Shown here: positions 8,062-16,773 of the stretch, piece after piece
Layout: each line of letters starts with the position of its first letter
Numbering within the stretch: the first letter of the stretch is position 1
Origin: Scatosoma sp045576335
GTDB lineage: Bacteria; Bacillota; Clostridia; Christensenellales; Borkfalkiaceae
Assembly: GCA_045576335.1 (NCBI GenBank)
Contig: JAZNGH010000047.1
Location: forward strand, 69,200-133,199
DNA length: 64,000 nt
Direction: 5' to 3'
The notes under the pieces: generated by a model
The model's database searches: none
The model's input: the letters and a program-made list of their open reading frames with translations, nothing else
Told to the model about the DNA's origin: nothing
Program-made: the position numbers and the translations under genes

Positions 8062-10491
8062 ATGAAAAAAGAAAAAATCACGGAACAGGAAGCGAGAGAG
8101 CTTATTCAAGGTAAGCTCTCCCGCTATTTCGGCGTTGCACCGACGGAAGCGCGTAAGGACCAGCTCTATAAAGCGGTCGTTATGAGCGTACGGGATATTA
8201 TGCTGGAAAAACGGCATAAATTTCACACCGTCACGAAGTCGAACAAAGCCAAGAGAGTATATTATCTTTGTATGGAATTTTTAATGGGCAGGTCGCTGAA
8301 AAACAGCGTATTTAATCTCGGAATTTCCGACGCGCTTTCGGACGCGTTGAAGGAATATGACGTAACCCTTGAAGATTTGTACGAGCTTGAACCCGACGCG
8401 GGGCTTGGTAACGGCGGGTTAGGGCGTTTGGCGGCTTGCTTCCTTGACGCGCTCGCAACGGGAGATTATCCCGCTATGGGTTATTCCATTCGTTACGATT
8501 ACGGTTTATTCAAGCAAAAAATCGTAGACGGTTGGCAGACGGAGTTGCCCGACGTATGGTTGCCCGGCGGCGAAGTTTGGCTCACACAGCGTAGCGATAA
8601 GGTGTTTACCGTTAAATTCGACGGATATATTGAAGAAAAATGGACGGAAAACGGGCTTGAAGCCATTTACCGCGACGCGAAAGAAGTGCAAGCGGTTGCA
8701 TACGATATGATGGTGTCGGGTTACGACAGCAAAGCTGTTTCCGTGTTGCGTCTTTGGAAAGCGCGTAGCATACAAAATTTCGACATGAAATTGTTTTCGC
8801 AAGGCGATTACGCTTCGGTAATGAAAGACGATAACGAGGCGGATTTGATATCCAAAGTGCTTTATCCCGCCGATAATCACGTCGAGGGGAAATCCTTGCG
8901 CTTAAAACAGCAATATTTCCTCGTTTCCGCGTCCTTGCAGAACATTCTTGCCGACCATAAACGTAGATACGGCTCGCTTAAATTGTTGCCCAAAATGGCG
9001 GCTATCCACTTGAACGATACCCACCCCGCGTTGGCGATTCCCGAACTCATGCGTTTGTTGATCGACGAAAACGCAATGAGCTGGGATGAGGCTTGGAATA
9101 TTACCACCTCCGTATGCGCGTACACCAACCACACGGTGCTTGCCGAAGCCCTCGAAACGTGGCCCGAAGACCTTATCGCGCGTAGATTGCCCAGAATTTA
9201 TATGATTTTGAAGGAAATCAACCGTCGTTTCTGTGAAGATTTGTGGAAGCGTTTCCCGGGAGATTGGAATAAAATTTCGCGCATGGCGATTATGTCTTAT
9301 AACGTCGTGAAAATGGCGAATTTGTCCGTACTTGGCTCTCATCACGTAAACGGCGTTTCGGGCTTGCACAGCGAAATCATCAAGGACAGTATTTTTAAGG
9401 ATTTCTACGATTATTCGCCTCAAAAGTTCACCAACGTTACCAACGGTATCGCGCATAGACGTTGGCTCAATCAATCCAACCCCGAGCTTTGCGCGCTTTT
9501 GGACGAATGTATCGGCGAAGGATACGCAAAAGACGCGTCCAAGCTTGCCGAGTTCAAGAAATTTGAAAACGACGACAGCGTTTTGAAGAGATTAGAAGAG
9601 ATTAAAGCAATCAAGAAGAAACAGTTTGCCGATTTTGCTTATAAAAAGCAAGGGGTAATCATTGATCCGAATACGCTTTTCGACGTGCAGGCAAAGCGTT
9701 TGCACGAGTATAAACGTCAGCTTCTCAACGTTTTGCATATTATCAACGATTATATGATATTAAAAGAAAATCCCGATACGCCTATGCAGCCCAAAACGTA
9801 TATCTTTGCGGCAAAAGCGGCGGCAGGGTATTATATGGCGAAAAAGATTATCAAGCTTATTTGCTTCTTGGCGGAAGATATCCGTAAAAACCCGAAAATC
9901 GCGGAAAAACTCAACGTCGTATATATGGAAGACTATAACGTTACCATGTCCGAAGCATTGATGCCCGCGTCCGAAATTTCCGAACAAATTTCCTTGGCAG
10001 GAAAGGAAGCCAGCGGTACGGGCAATATGAAATTTATGATCAACGGCGCGTTAACGATCGGCACGCTTGACGGGGCGAACGTGGAAATGTCCGAACACGT
10101 TGGCAAGGATAATATTTATATATTCGGCTTAAATGCAGAAGAAGTTTCGGAAATTTGGAGAAACGGTTATTCCGCAAGCGTATATTATAACAACGATCCT
10201 ACCTTGCGCCGCGTTGTAGAAGCTTTGATTGTCGGTTTCAACGGCGAATCCTTTGCGGACATCGCAAATTATCTGCTTACGGGCAGCCCCGTTGCCGATC
10301 CGTATATGTGTATGGCGGATTATCAATCCTATCTTGCAACGCAACAAGAAATGTCTAAATTGTACGCAACGGATAAACGGCTTTGGAATCAAAAAGCCTT
10401 GCGTAATATTGCCGCGGCGGGATATTTTGCAGCGGACAGAAGCATCAAGGAATATGCGGAAAATATCTGGAATTTGAAACCTTTACACTAA
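8062..10491 (+). CDS. glgP: Glycogen/starch phosphorylase (GT35)
   Basis: Releases glucose-1-phosphate from glycogen chain ends. The 809-residue protein is the normal family length. It shows the GNGGLGRLAACFLDALA motif near residue 113, the HLNDTHPALAIPELMR stretch near 316, and the C-terminal PLP-lysine region GTGNMKFMINGALTIG. The ATG follows AGGAGAGATAGAAT. It is the last gene of the glycogen operon and is closed by a perfect terminator. Together with glgB-A it gives both storage and mobilisation. Confidence 0.96.
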   Translation: MKKEKITEQEARELIQGKLSRYFGVAPTEARKDQLYKAVVMSVRDIMLEKRHKFHTVTKSNKAKRVYYLCMEFLMGRSLKNSVFNLGISDALSDALKEYDVTLEDLYELEPDAGLGNGGLGRLAACFLDALATGDYPAMGYSIRYDYGLFKQKIVDGWQTELPDVWLPGGEVWLTQRSDKVFTVKFDGYIEEKWTENGLEAIYRDAKEVQAVAYDMMVSGYDSKAVSVLRLWKARSIQNFDMKLFSQGDYASVMKDDNEADLISKVLYPADNHVEGKSLRLKQQYFLVSASLQNILADHKRRYGSLKLLPKMAAIHLNDTHPALAIPELMRLLIDENAMSWDEAWNITTSVCAYTNHTVLAEALETWPEDLIARRLPRIYMILKEINRRFCEDLWKRFPGDWNKISRMAIMSYNVVKMANLSVLGSHHVNGVSGLHSEIIKDSIFKDFYDYSPQKFTNVTNGIAHRRWLNQSNPELCALLDECIGEGYAKDASKLAEFKKFENDDSVLKRLEEIKAIKKKQFADFAYKKQGVIIDPNTLFDVQAKRLHEYKRQLLNVLHIINDYMILKENPDTPMQPKTYIFAAKAAAGYYMAKKIIKLICFLAEDIRKNPKIAEKLNVVYMEDYNVTMSEALMPASEISEQISLAGKEASGTGNMKFMINGALTIGTLDGANVEMSEHVGKDNIYIFGLNAEEVSEIWRNGYSASVYYNNDPTLRRVVEALIVGFNGESFADIANYLLTGSPVADPYMCMADYQSYLATQQEMSKLYATDKRLWNQKALRNIAAAGYFAADRSIKEYAENIWNLKPLH

Positions 10492-10531
10492 TTTTCAGAA
10501 TAATTTAAGCACTTGCGTATAAAACTTTGGC

Positions 10532-10564
10532 AAAAAGCCGTAAACTGTATTTACGGCTTTTTGT
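10532..10564 (+). terminator. Rho-independent terminator of the glycogen operon
   Basis: AAAAAGCCGTAAA pairs perfectly with TTTACGGCTTTTT across a 5-base loop, and the 3' arm itself supplies the T-tract. The GH13 gene downstream must therefore be transcribed by read-through or its own promoter. Confidence 0.9.
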
Positions 10565-10585
10565 TTAAGTAGAGGACTTGTATTT

Positions 10586-12475
10586 ATGTCGATAAATATT
10601 TATTATAACCCTTTGGATACTGCTTGTAAAAGTACAATCGGCGGAATAAGGAAAGGGGAAATCGTAACGTTAAACGTTTTCTTATTAAAAAACGCGAAAA
10701 AAGGTAGCAACGAGGTAATTTCAAATACGTTGAAAACGCCTGAAAAGGAAGCGTGCCGTGTACCTGATATCAAAGCCTTTTTACTGTTAAATCGCGACAG
10801 CGAAGCCGCCGACCGTTTTTTGATGACGAAAACGGAATACGGTTGGACGGTTACGTTTACCGTTTCCGAAATCGGTTTATATTTTTATACCTTTTCCATA
10901 GAAAACGAGGGATTTGTTTCTTGCGGGTATCAGCAAATGGGCGAAATTACTCAATACCCGCACGGCTTTTTGCTCACCGTTTACGACGAAAACTATCAAA
11001 CGCCCGAATGGTTTAAGGGCGGCGTAATGTATCAAATTTTTCCCGACCGCTTTTGCAGGGCAGGAACTATGCCAGACATAAAAGGGCGTATTGCAAGGAA
11101 ATGGGGTGAAGAACCTTATTATCGTCCGAACGAATACGGAAAAGTGTTAAATAATGACTTTTTCGGCGGAAATTTTCAAGGAATTGAAAGCAAATTACCG
11201 TATTTGCGGGATTTGGGCGTTACCGTCATTTATCTTAATCCCGTATTTGAAGCGGCTTCCAACCACCGTTACGATACTTCCGATTATATGAAAATCGACC
11301 CTATTTTAGGGTCGGAAGAAGATTTTTCAAAGCTTGTAAACGCCGCTGAAAAACTGGGGATCCGTATTATTTTGGACGGCGTATTCAATCATACGGGCGA
11401 CGATAGCGTATATTTCAATAAATACAGCAATTATCCTTCGGTCGGCGCGTATCAATCCAAAGATTCGCCGTATTATTCTTGGTATAATTTTTCGCAATTT
11501 CCCGAGCAATACGAAAGCTGGTGGGGAATTGATATTTTGCCGCAAGTCAATGAAAATTCAGATGAATATCAAGAGTTTATCTTTGGAAACGACGGCGTTT
11601 TGAAAAAATGGCTAAAATTTAATATAGGCGGATACCGTTTGGACGTTGCGGACGAATTGCCCGATTTTTTCCTTAAAAATTTGCGGAAATCAGTCAAAGA
11701 AAGCAACAAAGACGCCATTATAATCGGCGAGGTTTGGGAAGATGCGGCTACGAAAATAGCCTATTCCAAACGCCGCGAATATTTGCACGGACACGAGCTG
11801 GACAGCGTTATGAATTATCCGCTTAAAGAAGCGATTATCGCGTATATTCAATCGGGAAACGCCGCAAATTTATTAAACACTGTTCGTGTTTTGCTCGACC
11901 ATTATCCAAAGGCGACCGTAGATTGCTTAATGAATATTTTAGGTACGCACGATACGGCGCGCATTTTAACCGTTTTAGGCGGGATTTATTGTCATAATAA
12001 GGACGAAATGGCGCAAAAAAGTGCGTTTTTGAGTGAAAAAGTCAAAGAAAAGACAATTGATAAATTGAAAATGGCTGCCGTTTTGCAATATACTTTACCG
12101 GGTGTGCCTTGCGTTTATTACGGTGATGAAAACGGTCAAGAAGGACATATCGACCCGTTTTGCCGTCGTTGTTACGATTGGGAAAATCCAAAAATCAGTC
12201 TTCAAGGATTCTATAAACGTTTGGGTAAGATTAGAGCCGAAAACCGTAATATTTTCCAAGACGGTGAATTTCGGGAAATACACGTTGAGGGCGGTTTATT
12301 CATTTACGAACGCAAAAAAGACAATGAAGCATTATACGTTTACGCAAATAATTCTTCAAAGCGTTATATAATCGATTTGCCCGAAAAAATGAAAGAGCTT
12401 TTAAGCGATTGCGTTTTTGAAAACCAAATAGAGATTAAACCGTACGAATACGGCGTATTAAAGAAAACGAACTAA
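10586..12475 (+). CDS. GH13 alpha-glucan hydrolase (neopullulanase/cyclomaltodextrinase type)
   Basis: Predicted cytoplasmic hydrolase of alpha-1,4 (and perhaps alpha-1,6) maltooligosaccharides; no signal peptide is seen. The 629-residue protein has an N-terminal beta domain of about 140 residues, then the barrel entered by VMYQIFPDRFCR. Catalytic motifs are DGVFNHTGDD, GYRLDVADE (nucleophile Asp), IIGEVWE (acid/base Glu) and LGTHDTARI (third Asp). The DNDFFGGNFQGI-like stretch is typical of the neopullulanase-type subgroup. Exact specificity (neopullulanase, maltogenic amylase or pullulanase) cannot be read from sequence alone. Its place behind glgP fits removal of branched limit dextrins. 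Confidence 0.88.
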   Translation: MSINIYYNPLDTACKSTIGGIRKGEIVTLNVFLLKNAKKGSNEVISNTLKTPEKEACRVPDIKAFLLLNRDSEAADRFLMTKTEYGWTVTFTVSEIGLYFYTFSIENEGFVSCGYQQMGEITQYPHGFLLTVYDENYQTPEWFKGGVMYQIFPDRFCRAGTMPDIKGRIARKWGEEPYYRPNEYGKVLNNDFFGGNFQGIESKLPYLRDLGVTVIYLNPVFEAASNHRYDTSDYMKIDPILGSEEDFSKLVNAAEKLGIRIILDGVFNHTGDDSVYFNKYSNYPSVGAYQSKDSPYYSWYNFSQFPEQYESWWGIDILPQVNENSDEYQEFIFGNDGVLKKWLKFNIGGYRLDVADELPDFFLKNLRKSVKESNKDAIIIGEVWEDAATKIAYSKRREYLHGHELDSVMNYPLKEAIIAYIQSGNAANLLNTVRVLLDHYPKATVDCLMNILGTHDTARILTVLGGIYCHNKDEMAQKSAFLSEKVKEKTIDKLKMAAVLQYTLPGVPCVYYGDENGQEGHIDPFCRRCYDWENPKISLQGFYKRLGKIRAENRNIFQDGEFREIHVEGGLFIYERKKDNEALYVYANNSSKRYIIDLPEKMKELLSDCVFENQIEIKPYEYGVLKKTN

Positions 12476-12590
12476 AAATCATCAAAACCTCTATGTTATT
12501 CGTTTTTCGGGCTTATGATTTCGTAAAAGCTGCATTTTACGAATAGTTTTATATCTTCCCTACTGCACGAAAATATCTCTCTATTCAAAA

Positions 12591-12640
12591 AAGAAAAGGC
12601 GGGAAAACCCTTATTTTATAAGGAGTTTCTCCGCTTTTTA
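12591..12640 (+). terminator. Rho-independent terminator after the GH13 gene
   Basis: An imperfect long stem: AAAAGGCGG pairs with CCGCTTTTT, AAAAC with GTTT, and CCTTAT with ATAAGG around a short T loop, ending in TTTTT. It lies about 115 bp past the stop codon. No other structure is evident in the gap from 12476 to the next promoter. Confidence 0.65.
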
Positions 12641-12702
12641 TTATCAATTACAGCTTTATTTCATAAACTTTTCGGGAAAACAGAAAAAATTAGTGCATTT
12701 GA

Positions 12703-12731
12703 TTGACAAATGCCCCTTTTCGCGATACAAT
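12703..12731 (+). promoter_or_regulatory. Strong sigma-A promoter giving a leaderless xer mRNA
   Basis: TTGACA (12703-12708), a 17-bp spacer and TACAAT (12726-12731). The -10 ends six bases before the ATG at 12738, so the predicted transcription start is the A of the start codon. An AGAGG lies one base before the ATG, too close to act as a normal ribosome-binding site. Confidence 0.75.
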
Positions 12732-12737
12732 AGAGGT

Positions 12738-13799
12738 ATGAGAAAAGATAACTATTATGTCAAACGTAATATTCAAGACTTGGATAAAATCGGAGAGCTT
12801 TTGGAAGGGCTCCCCTCTTTTTGCGAAGATTATTTTCTTGGCATCGAGTCGAGGACGAGCAGTCAAACACGCTTAAAATACGCGTATGATTTGCGTATTT
12901 TTTTTGATTTTTTATGCAAAAAACGCTATAAAAATTTTACCGTTTGCGAATTGACCCTTGAACATTTAGAGGCGATTACCCACAACGATATTGAATTATT
13001 TTTAAGCTATCTTTCCCACTATCGTTTCAACGATAAGCATTTATCGTGTGACGAGCGCGCAAAAGCGCGCAAGCTTTCTGCTGTGCGCGCATTGTTCAAG
13101 TATTTTTTCAATAAGGGCTTAATCAGCGTGAATAACGCGTCAAAAGTCCCCACCCCTAAATTGCACGACAAAGAAATTATCCGTTTAGATGCAGAAGAAG
13201 TTTCCGATTTAATCGACGTTGCGGAATCGGGAAACGGCTTATCCCGCCATGCGGCAGGTTATCACAACAAAACGAAAATCCGAGATACAGCTATTTTGAC
13301 GTTGTTTTTGGGTACGGGAATCCGTATCAGCGAGCTGGTCGGTTTGGACAACGACAGCTTTGATTTCAGCGAAAACTCCTTTTTGGTGACCCGTAAGGGT
13401 GGAAATCAAGCCATTTTATATTTTTCCGACGAAGTAAAATACGCTTTACAAGAATACATAGCGGAAAAATCCAATGACGTGAAGGTGCCCGAAACGGAAC
13501 ACGCCTTTTTCCTCTCTATGCAATACAAGCGTATCAACGTAAGAACGGTCGAATTGTTGGTTAAAAAATACAGCAAAATCGTTTCCCCTCTCAAAAAGAT
13601 AACGCCGCACAAGCTCCGTAGCACGTACGGTACGAGATTATATAATGAAACGGGTGATATTTATATCGTTGCGGACGTCTTGGGGCACCGTGACGTCAAT
13701 ACGACCAAACGGCATTATGCCGCCATTACGGAAGAAAATCGCCGTAAGGTTGCAAATGCAGTCAAGTTACGCCGCGACACTCCCCAAGACACGGAATAA
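12738..13799 (+). CDS. Xer-type tyrosine recombinase
   Basis: Site-specific recombinase of the XerC/XerD family. The 353-residue protein has an N-terminal SAM-like core-binding domain and a C-terminal catalytic domain. The catalytic Arg in GTGIRISELVGL, a Lys in the beta-hairpin (RKGGN), HKLRSTYGT (His-x-x-Arg), LGHRDVNTT (His) and the nucleophile Tyr in KRHYAAI are all present. A GTG at 12693 would add 15 residues but runs through the promoter. The ATG at 12738 is the better start and implies a leaderless transcript. A role in chromosome dimer resolution at dif is likely but a second Xer elsewhere cannot be excluded. hflX starts 2 bp after the stop. Confidence 0.9.
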   Translation: MRKDNYYVKRNIQDLDKIGELLEGLPSFCEDYFLGIESRTSSQTRLKYAYDLRIFFDFLCKKRYKNFTVCELTLEHLEAITHNDIELFLSYLSHYRFNDKHLSCDERAKARKLSAVRALFKYFFNKGLISVNNASKVPTPKLHDKEIIRLDAEEVSDLIDVAESGNGLSRHAAGYHNKTKIRDTAILTLFLGTGIRISELVGLDNDSFDFSENSFLVTRKGGNQAILYFSDEVKYALQEYIAEKSNDVKVPETEHAFFLSMQYKRINVRTVELLVKKYSKIVSPLKKITPHKLRSTYGTRLYNETGDIYIVADVLGHRDVNTTKRHYAAITEENRRKVANAVKLRRDTPQDTE

Positions 13800-13801
13800 A
13801 C

Positions 13802-15031
13802 ATGCAAAATAACCTTGAAAAGATTTATATCATACAGCCGATTACCCGTGAAAACGCCGATAAATACCGTATTTTACAGGCAGAAGCCGTCGCTTTAATT
13901 GAAAGCGCGGGCGCGGCGTACGCGGGAACGATTTATCAAAACGTACACGAAATCAACGCCGCAACCTATATCGGCGCGGGAAAGCTGATTGAACTAAAAG
14001 AGCGGTTATACGGCTTGGACGAAATCACCGTTCTTTTTAACGGCGAGCTTTCCCCCTCTCAAACCTTGAATATTTCCGAGGCGTTAGACAATCGTAAGGT
14101 AATCGACAGAACGACGCTCATTCTGGATATTTTCGCGAAAAACGCCAAATCCAGCGAGGGAAAACTGCAAGTAGAGCTTGCACAGTTAAAATATTTATAT
14201 CCCCGCTTAAAAGGAAAAGGCGCGGCGTTGTCGCGTTTGGGTGGCGGCGTCGGTACGCGCGGACCAGGCGAAACACAACTCGAAACGGATCGCCGCTATA
14301 TCCGCGGTCGCTTGAAATATTTAGAAGCCCGCTTAAAAGAAACGGAAAAACGCCGTGCTTTGCAAACGGCGCGAAGAAAAAAGACGGACGTAAAAACGAT
14401 TGCGCTCGTCGGGTATACGAATACGGGCAAATCGACCTTATTAAAAACGTTGACGGGCGTAGATACTTACGTTAAAAACGAGCTGTTTGCCACGTTAGAC
14501 CCTACCGCGCGGAAATGCACGATTGACGGTATCGAATTTTTACTGGTTGATACGGTAGGATTTTTACAAGACCTGCCGCTCAACTTAATTGAAGCGTTCA
14601 AATCCACCTTGGAAAGCGCGTTGCATTGCGATCTTGCGCTTATCGTTTGCGACGCAACGGGCGAATACGATATGCAGCTTCAAACGACCCTGCAAACGCT
14701 GCAAGAGCTTCACTTTTCCTCCCCCTATCTTCTCGTTATGAACAAAAGCGAAAGCATAACCGATTTGTCCATTTTACCCTACGGGAGCATACCCATTTCA
14801 GCAAAAGAAAATTTAGGTATTGACGCATTAAAGCGGGAAATATTAAACACTTTCAGAGGCGAATTTCTATTTTATAAATTATTCGTGCCTTATACGCAAA
14901 TAAACGAGTACGCGACAATCAAGCCGTATCTGACCGAACGTAGAGTTGAATTTACGGAGGACGGGCAATACGTGCAAGTAGTCGTCCCTTCGCGTTACGC
15001 AGATAAATGCACGCCATTTATCATAAAATAA
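13802..15031 (+). CDS. hflX: GTPase HflX
   Basis: Ribosome-associated GTPase that splits stalled or stressed 70S ribosomes. The 409-residue protein has the HflX N-terminal domain (GKLIELKERL region), the glycine-rich linker GGGVGTRGPGETQLETD, and a G domain with G1 GYTNTGKST and G3 DTVGF. The G4 guanine-recognition motif reads NKSE instead of NKxD, a conservative change that may alter nucleotide selectivity. The ATG lies 2 bp after the xer stop with no clear ribosome-binding site, so translation is probably coupled. Confidence 0.94.
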   Translation: MQNNLEKIYIIQPITRENADKYRILQAEAVALIESAGAAYAGTIYQNVHEINAATYIGAGKLIELKERLYGLDEITVLFNGELSPSQTLNISEALDNRKVIDRTTLILDIFAKNAKSSEGKLQVELAQLKYLYPRLKGKGAALSRLGGGVGTRGPGETQLETDRRYIRGRLKYLEARLKETEKRRALQTARRKKTDVKTIALVGYTNTGKSTLLKTLTGVDTYVKNELFATLDPTARKCTIDGIEFLLVDTVGFLQDLPLNLIEAFKSTLESALHCDLALIVCDATGEYDMQLQTTLQTLQELHFSSPYLLVMNKSESITDLSILPYGSIPISAKENLGIDALKREILNTFRGEFLFYKLFVPYTQINEYATIKPYLTERRVEFTEDGQYVQVVVPSRYADKCTPFIIK

Positions 15032-15056
15032 ACGGAAGCAATCGCTTCCGTTTTGT
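15031..15056. terminator. Bidirectional terminator between hflX and the Cys-rich gene
   Basis: AACGGAAGC pairs with GCTTCCGTT around AATC. It is followed by TTTTG on the plus strand and by a T/A-rich tract on the minus strand. It serves convergent transcripts. Confidence 0.8.
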
Positions 15057-15247
15057 TATTTTTCCTCGTATTCTTCGGGGTTCATATAAATTTTATCGAT
15101 TTTTATCGAAGCCACGTCGGGCATTTCGATACATTTTCCACAATTATCGCACACCTTCGTTTCGTCCAAATCACAGGTTTCACATTCCAAACAGCCGATA
15201 CATTCTCTATCGTATAATACACATTCCGTCCTTCCCGTTTTGTTCAT
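15056..15247 (-). CDS. Small Cys-rich putative metal-binding protein
   Basis: A 63-residue protein of unknown function. It has eight cysteines at 9, 16, 19, 22, 25, 33, 36 and 39, giving CxxCxxCxxC then CxxCxxC. This spacing suggests zinc or an iron-sulfur cluster, though it is not a standard ferredoxin pattern. The start is supported by AGGAGTAAAGGA upstream and by a good divergent promoter. It lies between hflX and lexA and is transcribed away from lexA. Composition is acidic outside the Cys core. Confidence 0.8.
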   Translation of the reverse strand: MNKTGRTECVLYDRECIGCLECETCDLDETKVCDNCGKCIEMPDVASIKIDKIYMNPEEYEEK

Positions 15248-15276
15248 ATTCCTTTACTCCTCGTTTCACTATATAT

Positions 15277-15304
15277 ATTATAACATAAATTTTTGAAAAA
15301 TCAA
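15277..15304 (-). promoter_or_regulatory. Sigma-A promoter for the Cys-rich gene
   Basis: On the minus strand TTGATT (15299-15304), a 16-bp spacer and TATAAT (15277-15282), about 30 bases before the start codon. It is divergent from the lexA promoter. Confidence 0.65.
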
Positions 15305-15313
15305 CCATTTTTT

Positions 15314-15354
15314 GTAAACATTTGTTTGCTTTTTATAAAAAAGTATGCTATAAT
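15314..15354 (+). promoter_or_regulatory. lexA promoter with candidate LexA operator
   Basis: TTGCTT (15326-15331), a 17-bp spacer and an extended -10 TGCTATAAT (hexamer 15349-15354). The dyad GTAAACATTTGTTTGC (15314-15329) fits the Gram-positive SOS box pattern of AAC-N4-GTT arms and overlaps the -35, which predicts autorepression. Confidence 0.65.
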
Positions 15355-15384
15355 ATAGAAAATAGCATAAAAACGAGGTGTTTT

Positions 15385-15987
15385 ATGGTAAGCGAAGAAA
15401 AATTGACGCGAGTAATGGACTATATTCGAAAATTCACGGAAGAGAACGGTTATACCCCTTCCGTTCGCGAAATCGGCAAAGAATGCGGTATCAAATCGAC
15501 CGCTACCGTGCATAGCTACATTGAAAAATTACAAACGCGCGGTTTCCTCAATAAAACGGACAACAAAAAGCGCGCGGTTACGATTGGCAAAGGCTCGGGC
15601 GTCAACGTGCCCCTCCTTGGCGTCGTTACTGCCGGTCAGCCTATTTTTGCCTATGAAAATTACGAGGATTATTACACTTTTCCCGTTGGCGAATTCCGCG
15701 GGGAAGATTTGTTTATGCTTCGGGTACAAGGTACTTCCATGATTGATGCTGGAATTATGGACGGCGACAAAATTATCGTTAGAAGGCAACAAACCGCGGA
15801 AAACGGTGAAATCGTCGTTGCGCTCGTCAACGAGGACGAAGCGGCTACTGTGAAGCGTTTTTACCGTCGCGACGGTAAAATCGTTTTGCACCCCGAAAAC
15901 GAGGCGTTATCCGATTTTATTTACGACCCCGACCAAGTATCCATTTTAGGAAAAGTCGTCGGTTTAATGCGTAATTATCGCGCCTAA
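15385..15987 (+). CDS. lexA: SOS repressor LexA
   Basis: Transcriptional repressor of DNA-damage genes that self-cleaves with activated RecA. From ATG 15385 (ribosome-binding site CGAGGTG) the protein has 200 residues. It has an N-terminal winged helix (SVREIGKECGIKSTATVHSY), the cleavage site Ala83-Gly84 in VTAGQP, the nucleophile Ser118 in GTSM and the general-base Lys157. A longer reading from 15322 would add 21 residues that overlap the promoter and is rejected. It has its own promoter and a likely SOS box. Confidence 0.96.
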   Translation: MVSEEKLTRVMDYIRKFTEENGYTPSVREIGKECGIKSTATVHSYIEKLQTRGFLNKTDNKKRAVTIGKGSGVNVPLLGVVTAGQPIFAYENYEDYYTFPVGEFRGEDLFMLRVQGTSMIDAGIMDGDKIIVRRQQTAENGEIVVALVNEDEAATVKRFYRRDGKIVLHPENEALSDFIYDPDQVSILGKVVGLMRNYRA

Positions 15988-16003
15988 AACGAAAATGAAA
16001 TTT

Positions 16004-16038
16004 AGCCCGCATTTGCAAAAGCAAATACGGGCTGTTTT
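16004..16038. terminator. Bidirectional terminator between lexA and rluB
   Basis: AGCCCGCATTTGC pairs with GCAAATACGGGCT (one mismatch) around AAAA, followed by TTTTTTT. It lies between convergent genes and ends both. Confidence 0.88.
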
Positions 16039-16039
16039 T

Positions 16040-16744
16040 TTACATACCTTTGAGATAAAATATTTCTTCTTCCGTCAACGCGCGTATTTCACCGCGGTCA
16101 AGCCCCGTCAATTTCAGCTTACCGATACTCACGCGTTTGAGAAATTCCACCGTTCTGCCGATGGCTTCAAACATACGGCGAACCTGACGGTTTCTCCCCT
16201 CCGTAATGGTAATATGCACTTTCGTATACGCTTTATTCGTTTCTACGATATGCGCTTTGCATTTCTTGGTCATTACGCCGTCTAATTCCACGCCTGAACG
16301 AATACGATTGAGATCCTTTTCCGTCATTGTGCCTGCAATCCGCGCCATATAGGTTTTAGGGACTTCATTCGTCGGATGCGTCAAACGGAACGCAAGGTCG
16401 CCGTCGTTCGTCAAAAGCAACAAGCCCTCCGTTTCATAATCCAACCTCCCGACGGGGAAAAGCCGCCCGACGTTTTCGGGAAGATAATCCATAACCGTTT
16501 TTCTGCCACGGTCGTCGGATACGGTGCAAACCACGCCCTTGGGTTTGTTCATAATATAATACTTTTCCACTTTCTCTTCGCGCGAAAGGGGTATATCGTT
16601 TACGAGCACAACGTCCGTTTCTTCTACGTTTGCGCCAAGCGTTGCAATAACGCCGTTTATTTTCACTTTGCCCGCGGCAATCAGCTCGTCGGCGTGGCGT
16701 CTGCTCGCAACGCCTTTTTCCGCTAAATACTTATTTATTCTCAT
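16040..16744 (-). CDS. rluB: Ribosomal large subunit pseudouridine synthase B type
   Basis: Isomerises a uridine in 23S rRNA (RluB/RsuA family). The 234-residue protein starts with an S4 RNA-binding domain (residues 1-50) and has the catalytic motif GRLDYETEGLLLLTNDG, whose Asp is the nucleophile. The start follows AAGAAGG, and a TATAAT at 16773-16778 just upstream may give it its own promoter. It ends a conserved clostridial series reading lysA to rluB. The target uridine is inferred from family only. Confidence 0.92.
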   Translation of the reverse strand: MRINKYLAEKGVASRRHADELIAAGKVKINGVIATLGANVEETDVVLVNDIPLSREEKVEKYYIMNKPKGVVCTVSDDRGRKTVMDYLPENVGRLFPVGRLDYETEGLLLLTNDGDLAFRLTHPTNEVPKTYMARIAGTMTEKDLNRIRSGVELDGVMTKKCKAHIVETNKAYTKVHITITEGRNRQVRRMFEAIGRTVEFLKRVSIGKLKLTGLDRGEIRALTEEEIFYLKGM

Positions 16745-16773
16745 TCGTTGCCTTCTTCGTTTGATTTTTACTA

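Noticed and set aside
12693..12737. GTG start for the Xer recombinase
   Set aside because: The extra 15 codons overlap the -35 and -10 hexamers of a strong promoter.
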